Source: an uncultured Collinsella sp. (GTDB lineage Bacteria > Actinomycetota > Coriobacteriia > Coriobacteriales > Coriobacteriaceae). Taken from it: a DNA stretch of 6,292 nt. The DNA lies in NCBI GenBank assembly GCA_900556205.1, contig USNX01000081.1, positions 1 to 6,292 on the forward strand. The letters are read 5' to 3'. This document shows positions 1 through 5,880 of this stretch, one piece after another. The stretch's first letter is position 1. Each line of letters begins with the position of its first letter. Position numbers and translations under genes: made by a program. The notes beneath the pieces are model-generated. The model saw nothing but the letters and a program-made list of their open reading frames with translations, did not search any database and was not told where the DNA came from.

Positions 1-795
1 CTCGTACTGGTCCATAGCACGGAGGCTCATACCCATATTGGAGAAACCGCCGTCGACCTTGATGGCGTCGCCAGTGGTAAAGTCCGAGCGCTTGGATGCC
101 AGGAACATGACGGCGTTGGCGATATCGCTGACCTCGCCGATGCGGCGCGTGGCGATAAGGCGGCTGCGGCTCTTCTCGACCTCGGGGTCGGCGTAAAAGC
201 TCGCCGACATGGGGGTTTTGACAAAGCAGGGCTCGACGCAGTTGGAGCGTACGCCGTAGGGGCCCCACTCGGCAGCCAGCATCTTGGACATCATGTTGAC
301 ACCAGCCTTGGTGGAGCTGTACACGCCCGAGAACGTCTCGGGGGAGTGGCTGGCAACGGTCGAGATGTGCACCAGGCGGCCCTGGCCGGCCTTGATCATC
401 TCGCGACCAAAGCGCTGCGAGGTGATGAAGTAGCCGGTGAGGTTGACGTTGAGCACCTGCTCCCAGTCGCTCAGCGGCAGGTCCTCCATAGCGGCGAAGC
501 GCAGGATGCCGGCGGTGTTGACGAGGACGTCGACGCGGCCGAAGTTGGCGATGGTGGCATCGACGGCGGCCTGAACCTCGGCCTCGTCGGTGGCGTTCAT
601 CTTGTAGCCCTCGGCGTGGATGCCAAACTCGGCAGCGAGGTCGGCGGCAGCGGCCTTGACCTTCTCCTCGTCCAGGTCGAGCATGACGACGTTGGCGCCA
701 TTGCGGGCGAACTCGCGGCAGATCTCGGCGCCCATACCGCCGAGTGCGCCAGTCACGGCGCAGACATCGCCCTCGAGCTTAAGCCAATTGCTCAT
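1..795 (-). CDS. SDR-family NAD(P)-dependent oxidoreductase (3' end outside window)
   Basis: Classical short-chain dehydrogenase/reductase, a cytosolic Rossmann-fold enzyme that would oxidise an alcohol or reduce a ketone on a small metabolite; the substrate cannot be read from the sequence. The 265 visible residues are open to the window edge. The cofactor motif TGALGGMG (15-22) fits TGxxxGxG. Asp40 at the end of the second strand favours NAD(H) over NADP(H). NTAG (93-96) replaces the usual NNAG. Asn118 lies in NVNLTG, and Tyr159/Lys163 form YxxxK. By spacing to Tyr159 the catalytic Ser position is Thr146 (ISTVAS), an unusual change. The C-terminal VDGGF (247-251) shows that only a few codons are missing. 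The start ATG (793-795) has an AAGGG ribosome site about 8 nt upstream. The WLKLEG N-terminus faintly recalls sugar-alcohol dehydrogenases, which is weak evidence. It is divergent from the LysR gene, its probable regulator. The SDR call is very sure; the specificity is unknown. Confidence 0.93.
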   Translation of the reverse strand, partial: MSNWLKLEGDVCAVTGALGGMGAEICREFARNGANVVMLDLDEEKVKAAAADLAAEFGIHAEGYKMNATDEAEVQAAVDATIANFGRVDVLVNTAGILRFAAMEDLPLSDWEQVLNVNLTGYFITSQRFGREMIKAGQGRLVHISTVASHSPETFSGVYSSTKAGVNMMSKMLAAEWGPYGVRSNCVEPCFVKTPMSASFYADPEVEKSRSRLIATRRIGEVSDIANAVMFLASKRSDFTTGDAIKVDGGFSNMGMSLRAMDQYE

Positions 796-821
796 AGGAA
801 CTTCCCTTCTTGTGCCTCCCA

Positions 822-848
822 GTGGGTCGCTTCCATTAACTGACCCAC
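822..848. repeat. 7-bp inverted repeat in the SDR leader
   Basis: GTGGGTC (822-828) and GACCCAC (842-848) are perfect inverted copies 13 nt apart. The right arm overlaps a separate 8-bp palindrome, CCACGTGG (845-852). If the SDR promoter proposed at 865-893 is right, this dyad lies in the transcribed leader just before the SDR ribosome site, so it could form a hairpin or be an operator. The sequence shows only the symmetry; function is a guess. Confidence 0.35.
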
Positions 849-864
849 GTGGTTTTCGCTGGTT

Positions 865-893
865 ATCGTATGCTTTGCGTTTGCGCAGGTGAA
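865..893 (-). promoter_or_regulatory. Candidate promoter for the SDR gene
   Basis: Read on the minus strand, TTCACC (888-893) and TACGAT (865-870) are separated by exactly 17 nt. Each matches the sigma-70 consensus hexamer at four of six positions. Transcription would begin near 858 and leave a leader of about 60 nt before the ATG at 795. This is the best-spaced pair I found on this strand in the gap, but the hexamers are only moderate. Confidence 0.4.
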
Positions 894-902
894 TTGCATA
901 TT

Positions 903-911
903 TGTTAGAAT
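903..911 (+). promoter_or_regulatory. Candidate extended -10 promoter for the LysR gene
   Basis: TGTTAGAAT contains TAGAAT (906-911), five of six to the -10 consensus, preceded by the TGn extension. No good -35 hexamer sits at normal spacing (TTGCGC at 881-886 would give 19 nt), which is tolerable for an extended -10 promoter. Transcription would start near 918 and leave a leader of about 110 nt. It lies within about 10 bp of the opposing SDR promoter, so a regulator bound here could affect both. Confidence 0.4.
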
Positions 912-914
912 GGC

Positions 915-931
915 GTTAACCGTAGGTTTAC
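915..931. promoter_or_regulatory. Dyad GTTAACC-N3-GGTTTAC, candidate LysR operator
   Basis: The two 7-nt arms (915-921 and 925-931) are inverted copies with a single mismatch. The dyad is centred at 923, over the predicted LysR transcription start and just upstream of the SDR promoter. That position suits autorepression by a LysR-type regulator combined with control of the divergent gene. It does not match the standard T-N11-A box exactly, so the assignment to LysR is inference. Confidence 0.35.
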
Positions 932-971
932 ACCGCTTGATGCGATTTGTATTCGATTGAGCATGTGACCT

Positions 972-1017
972 GCGAAAACGACCCCCTGCGGCACCGTGTG
1001 GCCGTACGTGCGAAAAC
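972..1017 (+). repeat. Two direct copies of GCGAAAAC before the LysR start
   Basis: GCGAAAAC occurs at 972-979 and 1010-1017, each within the longer match TGCGAAAACG. A third copy lies in the opposite orientation at 852-859. Three copies of one 8-mer in a 233-bp gap are more than expected by chance. The second copy abuts the LysR ribosome site. Function is unknown; it could be a secondary operator. Confidence 0.35.
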
Positions 1018-1023
1018 GGAGAG
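1018..1023 (+). promoter_or_regulatory. Ribosome binding site that sets the LysR start
   Basis: GGAGAG ends 5 nt before a GTG at 1029. The in-frame upstream GTG codons at 996 and 1008 have no purine-rich sequence before them. This favours GTG 1029 as the true start. Confidence 0.65.
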
Positions 1024-1028
1024 ATGAC

Positions 1029-1907
1029 GTGTACGATCGACGACTTGAGGCCATTTCGGCCGCCGCGGAGCTGGGAAGTTTCTCGCGCGCCGCGGCAAAG
1101 CTGCGCGTGTCGACGCCGGCGCTCGTCAAACAGGTGTCGGGATTCGAGGCCGAGTTTGGCATCACGCTGTTCGAGCGCTCGCATTCGGGCGTCAAGGTGA
1201 CGCCGGCGGGTGCGTTGCTGGTAGACGACGCGCGCTCGATCATGCGCCAGTCCGAGGATGCCCTGCGCCGCGCCCGACGCGCGGCGGGCGATGGCGGTGC
1301 GGTGCGCCTGGGCGTGTCGATGATGTGCCCGGGCCGCCAGGCGCTTTCGATGTGGACGGGCGTGCACGAGCTGGAGCCATCGCTGCGTTTTGAGATCGTG
1401 CCGGTGAGCGACCTCTACGACGAACGCGAGACCGTCATGCGTAGCTTGGGCCGTGAGGTCGATGTGGTGCAGTCGAGCTTTTCGACCCCGCGCTGGGGCG
1501 ATGCATGCCAAAAGCTTCTCATCGTCAACGTGCCGTTTTATATCGATGAGCCGCGTACGAGCCCGCTTGCGCGCAAGAGCCGTATTACAGTTGCCGATCT
1601 GGAGGGCATGCGCCTGCGCGTGCTACGCCACGGCAACGACGCCATGGACAGTCTGCGCATCGACCTTTTGGCCGACGGCGGCGTGGATGTCATCGACGTC
1701 GATAGCTTCGACTTCGCCCTCTTTAACGAGGCCGAGGAGAAAGGCGACGCGGTGCTCACCTGCGGCGCGTGGTCGGGTGTGCACCCGGCCTTTGTAGGCG
1801 TGCCGTTCCTATGCGGCCGCGAGGTGCCGGTCTATCTGCACTACCCGCTCGAGCCCACCCTCCAAGTACAAAAATTCGTCAACGCCATGGCCCAACTCCT
1901 CAAGTAG
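1029..1907 (+). CDS. LysR-family transcriptional regulator
   Basis: Cytoplasmic DNA-binding regulator of 292 residues, normal LysR length. The N-terminal winged helix-turn-helix spans about residues 2-62: LEAISAAAELGSFSRAAAKL, then STPALVKQVSGFE as the recognition region, then FGITLFERS and VKVTPAGALL, all family-typical. A linker helix runs to about 88 and the periplasmic-binding-protein-like effector domain from about 91 to the end, opening with VRLGVS. The frame is also open from GTG 996, which would add 11 residues. I chose GTG 1029 because of the GGAGAG ribosome site and because LysR proteins normally begin a few residues before this first helix. It is divergent from the SDR gene, so control of that gene and of itself is the natural inference. 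The inducer is unknown. The gene ends in a terminator region shared with the convergent ABC operon. Confidence 0.92.
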   Translation: MYDRRLEAISAAAELGSFSRAAAKLRVSTPALVKQVSGFEAEFGITLFERSHSGVKVTPAGALLVDDARSIMRQSEDALRRARRAAGDGGAVRLGVSMMCPGRQALSMWTGVHELEPSLRFEIVPVSDLYDERETVMRSLGREVDVVQSSFSTPRWGDACQKLLIVNVPFYIDEPRTSPLARKSRITVADLEGMRLRVLRHGNDAMDSLRIDLLADGGVDVIDVDSFDFALFNEAEEKGDAVLTCGAWSGVHPAFVGVPFLCGREVPVYLHYPLEPTLQVQKFVNAMAQLLK

Positions 1908-1911
1908 CTAA

Positions 1912-1948
1912 TTTGTGTGACAAAGGGACAGTCCCTTTGTTACACAAA
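1912..1948. repeat. 37-bp near-perfect palindrome, REP-like
   Basis: The left arm TTTGTGTGACAAAGGGAC (1912-1929) mirrors the right arm 1931-1948 around A1930. All 18 positions pair except one G/T opposition (1919/1941), which is a G-U pair in RNA. It starts 5 nt after the LysR stop. Palindromes of the form GTGACAAAGGGACAGTCCC recur in intergenic spaces of many Firmicutes and Coriobacteriia and resemble REP elements mobilised by REP-associated (IS200-like) transposases; this is from memory, and no such transposase gene is here. It can also add to transcription termination. Confidence 0.7.
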
Positions 1949-1988
1949 ACGAGGCCCTGGCCAAACGACCAGGGCCTCGCAAGCTTTT
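1946..1988. terminator. Bidirectional intrinsic terminator between convergent genes
   Basis: CGAGGCCCTGG (1950-1960) and CCAGGGCCTCG (1969-1979) form a perfect 11-bp GC-rich stem with an 8-nt loop. An A-tract (1946-1949) lies on the left and a T-run (1985-1988) on the right, so RNA from either strand ends the hairpin near a run of U: GTTTTG directly on the minus strand, GCAAGCTTTT on the plus strand. It serves the LysR gene and probably also the ABC operon arriving from the right. Confidence 0.75.
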
Positions 1989-2021
1989 ATTCCGTTTTAA
2001 ATGACGGGCTGATCGCGCGCA

Positions 2022-2130
2022 GGAGGGCGCCCCGGGGGCGGGCGGGGTATTTCCTCCGCGCGCAGTTTCGCAGCGAAGCGAGAATGTTTGAGCACGGAGG
2101 AATTACCCCGCCGCCCCCGGGGCGCCCTCC
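2022..2130. repeat. 109-bp GC-rich long inverted repeat with 30-nt loop
   Basis: The left arm (2022-2061) and right arm (2092-2130) pair over almost their whole length: the outer 28/27 nt are identical apart from one extra G on the left. After a T/T mismatch (2050/2103), TTCCTCCG pairs with CGGAGGAA; after a C/A mismatch (2059/2094), GC pairs with GC. The outer stem is almost pure G+C. The loop (2062-2091) holds a small dyad, TTCGC-A-GCGAA (2067-2077). The element ends 14 nt downstream of the ABC-B stop codon. It has no U-run beside it, so it is not a standard intrinsic terminator. It could protect the 3' end of the ABC mRNA, or be a dispersed MITE/REP-type element. No protein is predicted in it. 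Confidence 0.75.
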
Positions 2131-2144
2131 GTCAGTAACCGGTC

Positions 2145-4064
2145 CTACTCCAGCTCAAACGCTCCGGTGTAGAGCTGATAGTAGTAGCCACGCTTGGCGA
2201 TCAGCTCGTCGTGGTTGCCGCGCTCGATGATGCGGCCGTGGTCCAGGCAGATAATCGCGTCGGAGTTGCGCACGGTGGAGAGGCGATGCGCGATGACAAA
2301 CGTCGTGCGGCCCTCCATGAGCTTGTCCATGCCCGCCTGCACGATTGCCTCGGTGCGGGAGTCGATGGAGCTCGTGGCCTCGTCCAGAATCATCGCCGGC
2401 GGATCGGCGACGGCGGCGCGCGCAATCGAGATCAACTGGCGCTGGCCCTGCGACAGCTGCGCGCCGTTGCCGGTGAGCATGGTGTCGTAGCCGTCGGGCA
2501 GACGGGTGATAAAGTCGTCCGCTCCCGCGAGCTTGGCCGCCTTGATGCACTCCTCGTCGGTGGCGTCCAGGTTGCCGTAGCGGATGTTGTCCATCACGGT
2601 GCCGGTGAACAGGTTCACGTCCTGCAGCACCACGCCGAGCGAGCGACGCAGATCGGACTTGCGAATCTTGTTGACGTTGATGCCGTCGTAGCGGATCTTG
2701 CCGTCGGCAATGTCGTAGAAGCGGTTGATGAGGTTGGTGATGGTCGTCTTGCCGGCACCGGTGGCGCCGACAAACGCGACCTTCTGGCCCGGCTTGGCGT
2801 ACACAGACACGCCGTGCAGCACCTCGTGGTCGGGCGTATAGCCAAAGTCCACGTTGTCCATGACCAGGTCGCCACGCAGCGGCACGTACTCGATCTCGCC
2901 GGTCGCGCGGTGCGGGTGCTTCCATGCCCACATGCCGGTGCGGTGGTCGGCCTCCTCGAGCTGCCAGGTCTCGGGGTTCACCTGTGCGTTGACGAGCGTC
3001 ACGTAGCCCTCGTCGGCCTCGGGCTCCTCGTCGAGTAGCTCAAAGATACGCTCGGCGCCGGCAAGGCCCATGACCACGGCGTTGATCTGCTGCGAGATCT
3101 GGCCGATCTGGCCGCAGAACTGCTTGGTCATGTTGAGGAACGGCACCACGACGGCGATGGAGAGCGCCATGCCCGAGAGGCTCAGGTTGGGCACGCCCAG
3201 CGCCAGGAAGATGCCGCCGGTCAGCGCGACCAGCACGTAGAGCAAGTCGCCCAGGTTCCCGAGGATCGGCATGAGGATGTTGGCGTACATGTTGGCCTTC
3301 TGCGAGACCTCGAAGAGCTTCTCGTTGCGCTCGTCAAAATCGGCCTCGACGGCGGACTCGTGACAGAACGCCTTGACGACTTTCTGGCCGTTCATGACTT
3401 CCTCGATATGGCCCTCGACCACGCCGAGCTCGGTCTGCTGCGCGATAAAGAAGCGCGCGGAGTTGGAGCCGAGCAGCTTGGTCATAAAGGTCATAAAGGC
3501 GATGCCGGCAATGATGACCAGGCACATCCACACGCTGTAATACAGCATGATGAAGAACACGGTGACGATGACGATGATCGTCATGAGCAGGTTGGGCAGC
3601 GACTGGCTGATCATCTGACGCAGCGTGTCGATGTCGTTGGTGTAGTGGCTCATGATGTCGCCGCGCTGGTGCGTGTCGAAGTAGCGAATCGGCAGGTCCT
3701 GCATGCGGTTGAACATCTTTTCGCGCAGCTTCTCGAGCGAGCCCTGCGTGATGACGGCCATGGCGCGGTTCCAGAAGAGCGAGGAGGCGACGCCCACGGC
3801 GTAGATGCAGCCGAGGGTGGTCACGAGCTTCAGAATCTTGGGCTGCGCGGCCGTCCAGTCGCCCGACTGCCACGATTCGCTAATGACCTGCAGCGCGCTC
3901 TGGAGAAACGTCGCGCCGATGGAGTTGATGATGGCGCAGAGCACAACGCCGGCGACGACGAGGGGCAAAAGCACCGGGTAGAAGCCAAAGAGCATCTTGA
4001 TCAGGCGCGTCATGGTGCCGCCCTTGCGGTTGCGCGCGCGCTCGGCGGTAGCGGCCTTACTCAT
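2145..4064 (-). CDS. Heterodimeric ABC exporter subunit B (catalytic-site half-transporter)
   Basis: Inner-membrane ABC half-transporter of 639 residues, partner of the upstream gene in an ATP-driven exporter. A basic N-terminus is followed by six likely membrane helices (about 27-50, 80-98, 158-178, 179-196, 265-289, 297-315). The nucleotide-binding domain runs from about 400: A-loop Tyr409, Walker A GATGAGKTT (433-441), Gln481, signature LSQGQ (537-541, non-standard), Walker B ending Asp561-Glu562, and H-loop His593. Its complete Walker A/B and His make the active ATP site with subunit A's VSGGQ. An extra segment of about 45 residues (350-395, with WAWKHPH at 379-385) joins the two domains, as I recall from related Firmicutes/actinobacterial pairs. 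ATG 4064 is chosen over an in-frame ATG at 4154, which would overlap the upstream gene by about 98 bases and lacks the GGAGG found here. The start overlaps the upstream stop by 8 nt (ATGAGTAA). The TM288/BmrD type is the closest known model; the substrate is not readable. Confidence 0.93.
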   Translation of the reverse strand: MSKAATAERARNRKGGTMTRLIKMLFGFYPVLLPLVVAGVVLCAIINSIGATFLQSALQVISESWQSGDWTAAQPKILKLVTTLGCIYAVGVASSLFWNRAMAVITQGSLEKLREKMFNRMQDLPIRYFDTHQRGDIMSHYTNDIDTLRQMISQSLPNLLMTIIVIVTVFFIMLYYSVWMCLVIIAGIAFMTFMTKLLGSNSARFFIAQQTELGVVEGHIEEVMNGQKVVKAFCHESAVEADFDERNEKLFEVSQKANMYANILMPILGNLGDLLYVLVALTGGIFLALGVPNLSLSGMALSIAVVVPFLNMTKQFCGQIGQISQQINAVVMGLAGAERIFELLDEEPEADEGYVTLVNAQVNPETWQLEEADHRTGMWAWKHPHRATGEIEYVPLRGDLVMDNVDFGYTPDHEVLHGVSVYAKPGQKVAFVGATGAGKTTITNLINRFYDIADGKIRYDGINVNKIRKSDLRRSLGVVLQDVNLFTGTVMDNIRYGNLDATDEECIKAAKLAGADDFITRLPDGYDTMLTGNGAQLSQGQRQLISIARAAVADPPAMILDEATSSIDSRTEAIVQAGMDKLMEGRTTFVIAHRLSTVRNSDAIICLDHGRIIERGNHDELIAKRGYYYQLYTGAFELE

Positions 4065-5880
4065 GTGCCTCGCCTCCTTCCTGGGTCTGAGCTTGCGGTG
4101 CGGATGCCTCGGTGTCGGCTGCGGCGGTCTCGCCCGCGTCCTCGCCTTCGGCACTCATCTTATTTTGCGAGGTAAAGGTCTCGCGGTAGATCTCGCTCGT
4201 CTTGAGCAGCTCATCGTGGTTGCCGATGTCCTTGATGCGGCCGCCCTCCATGACGATGATGCGGTCGGCGTCCTGCACGGAGCTGATGCGCTGGGCGATG
4301 ATGAGCTTGGTCGTGTTAGGCAGGTAGCTCGCCAGGCCCTCGCGGATCTTGGCGTCGGTCTTGGTGTCGACGGCGCTCGTGGAGTCGTCCAGGATCAAGA
4401 TCTTGGGGCGACGCAGCAGGGCACGCGCGATGCACAGGCGCTGCTTCTGGCCGCCGGAAACGTTGGAGCCGCCCTGCTCGATCCAGGTGTCGTAGCCCTT
4501 GGGGAAGCCGTCGACAAACTCGTCGGCGCAGGCCAGATGTGCGGCCTCGCGGACTTCCTCGTCGGTGGCGTTCGGGTCGCCCCAGCGCAGGTTCTCGGCG
4601 ATGGTGCCGCTAAACAGCACGTTTTTCTGCAGGACCATGGCTACCTGGTGGCGCAGCGCGTCCAGGTCGTAGTCGCGCACGGCCACGCCGCCGACGCGCA
4701 CGGTGCCCTCGGTGACATCGTACAGGCGGGCGATCAGGTTCACGAGCGTCGACTTGGCCGAGCCGGTGCCACCGATAATGCCGATGGTCTCGCCGCTCTT
4801 AATATGCAGGTCGATATCGTCGAGCGCCTGGCGGCGGGCATGCTCGGAATACTTAAAGCTCACGTGATCGAAGTCGATGGAGCCGTCGGCAACCTCGTGC
4901 ACGGGCTCGGTCGGGTTGGCGATCGTGGGCTCGGCGGCCAGCACCTCGGTAATGCGGTGCGCCGACTCGTCTGCCATGGTCACCATGACAAAGATCATCG
5001 ACAGCTGCATTAGGCTCATCAGAATCTGGAAGCCGTAGGTAAAGATGGAGGAGAGCTGACCCACGTCGAACAGGGTGCCCTGGCTCGTGATGATGAGCTT
5101 GGAGCCCAGGTAGATGATGACGACGAACGCGCCGTTGACGCAGATGTTCATCATGGGGTTGTTGAAGGCGAGCAGCTTCTCGGCGCGGGTGAAGTCCATC
5201 TGGACATCGCGCGCGGCGGTGGCGAACTTCTCCTTCTCGTAGTCCTGGCGCACGTAGCTCTTGACCACGCGCATGCCGGTGACGTTTTCCTCGACCGACT
5301 CGTTGAGCGCGTCGTACTTGCGGAACACGCGGGCAAAGATCGGGCGCACCTTATAGATGATAAAGAACAGGCCAAAGCCCAGCAGCGGAATGATGACCAG
5401 GTAGACCATGGCGACGCTGCCGCCCATGGCGTATGCCATGGTAAAGGCAAAGACCAGCACCAGCGGCGAGCGCACGGCGATGCGGATGAGCATCATAAAG
5501 GCCTGCTGCACGTTGTTGATGTCGGTGGTGAGGCGGGTGACGAGCGAGGAGCTCGAGAACTCGTCGATGTTGGCGAAGCTGAACGTCTGGATCTTGTAGA
5601 ACAGGTCGCGACGCAGGTTCTTGGCAAAGCCGCAGCTGGCATGGCTGCAGGTGATGCCCGCGGCGGCGCCAAAGGCGAGTGACGTCAGCGCGATGAGTAC
5701 GAGAAGGCCGGCGGTGGGCAGCATCTCGGTAACGGCGGTGCCGTCCTTGATGGCGTCGATCATGTCGGCGGTGATAAACGGGATCATCATCTGGCAGATT
5801 ACCTCGCCAAGCACCAGCAGCGGCGTGGCGATCGTGACCTTCATGTAATCGCGGATGCTGCCCATGAGAGTTTTAATCAT
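4057..5880 (-). CDS. Heterodimeric ABC exporter subunit A (degenerate-site half-transporter)
   Basis: Inner-membrane half-transporter of 607 residues that pairs with the next gene's product. Six membrane helices are visible (about 16-38, 55-76, 134-155, 157-177, 243-264, 277-303), then the ATPase domain from about 334. A-loop Tyr344; Walker A GGTGSAKST (370-378), with Ala375 where Gly is usual; Gln418; intact signature VSGGQ (474-478); Walker B ILILDD with Asp499 replacing the catalytic Glu; and Gln530 replacing the H-loop His (IAQRIS). These changes mark the non-hydrolysing site of asymmetric exporters such as TM287/288, BmrCD and LmrCD. The last 35 residues are a low-complexity Ala/Glu/Gln tail. 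ATG 5880 is preceded by GGGAGG at 6 nt and overlaps the MarR stop by 8 nt (ATGATTAA). Context suggests multidrug or toxic-compound export under MarR control; this is inference. Confidence 0.94.
   Translation of the reverse strand: MIKTLMGSIRDYMKVTIATPLLVLGEVICQMMIPFITADMIDAIKDGTAVTEMLPTAGLLVLIALTSLAFGAAAGITCSHASCGFAKNLRRDLFYKIQTFSFANIDEFSSSSLVTRLTTDINNVQQAFMMLIRIAVRSPLVLVFAFTMAYAMGGSVAMVYLVIIPLLGFGLFFIIYKVRPIFARVFRKYDALNESVEENVTGMRVVKSYVRQDYEKEKFATAARDVQMDFTRAEKLLAFNNPMMNICVNGAFVVIIYLGSKLIITSQGTLFDVGQLSSIFTYGFQILMSLMQLSMIFVMVTMADESAHRITEVLAAEPTIANPTEPVHEVADGSIDFDHVSFKYSEHARRQALDDIDLHIKSGETIGIIGGTGSAKSTLVNLIARLYDVTEGTVRVGGVAVRDYDLDALRHQVAMVLQKNVLFSGTIAENLRWGDPNATDEEVREAAHLACADEFVDGFPKGYDTWIEQGGSNVSGGQKQRLCIARALLRRPKILILDDSTSAVDTKTDAKIREGLASYLPNTTKLIIAQRISSVQDADRIIVMEGGRIKDIGNHDELLKTSEIYRETFTSQNKMSAEGEDAGETAAADTEASAPQAQTQEGGEAHE
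4073..4077 (-). promoter_or_regulatory. Ribosome binding site that sets the ABC-B start
   Basis: On the minus strand AAGGAGGCG (4071-4079) places GGAGG 8 nt before ATG 4064, inside the last codons of the ABC-A gene. It supports the short ABC-B start and independent or coupled re-initiation at the ATGAGTAA overlap. Confidence 0.7.

Noticed and set aside
370..378. Ala375 in ABC-A Walker A (protein coordinates) as an inactivating mutation
   Set aside because: As I recall, GGTGSAKS-type Walker A sequences are common in this exporter subfamily, and Lys376 and Ser377 are intact, so nucleotide binding is expected to remain.
346..843. Plus-strand frames at 346-843 and 620-892
   Set aside because: Antisense to the SDR gene, which has the full set of family motifs and a ribosome site.
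869..900. TATGC ... GCATA inverted pair (869-873 and 896-900)
   Set aside because: Five-base arms 22 nt apart occur often by chance, and nothing else supports an operator there.
996..1028. Upstream GTG starts for LysR at 996 and 1008
   Set aside because: No Shine-Dalgarno sequence precedes them and LysR proteins rarely carry this extra basic extension; GTG 1029 has GGAGAG at 5 nt.
792..1511. Minus-strand frame of 239 codons across the LysR gene and the SDR promoter region
   Set aside because: It is opposite the LysR helix-turn-helix and effector domain, is rich in Arg/His/Ala, and reads through the divergent promoter gap; a shadow of the LysR gene.
1769..2230. Plus-strand frame of 153 codons spanning the convergent gap
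   Set aside because: It starts inside the LysR gene, runs through the terminator and the long inverted repeat and ends inside the ABC-B gene antisense; no ribosome site and no recognisable fold.
4062..4154. Longer ABC-B start at ATG 4154
   Set aside because: It would add 30 Arg/Pro-rich residues overlapping the ABC-A tail by about 98 nt; ATG 4064 has a proper GGAGG and the same junction geometry as the upstream pair.
3997..5013. Long plus-strand open frame (338 codons) opposite the ABC genes; similar frames at 2211-3038 and 3360-4175
   Set aside because: They are antisense to clearly conserved ABC domains, have Ala/Val/Asp/Gly/His-rich compositions typical of the complement of GC-biased codons, lack good ribosome sites and resemble no family.
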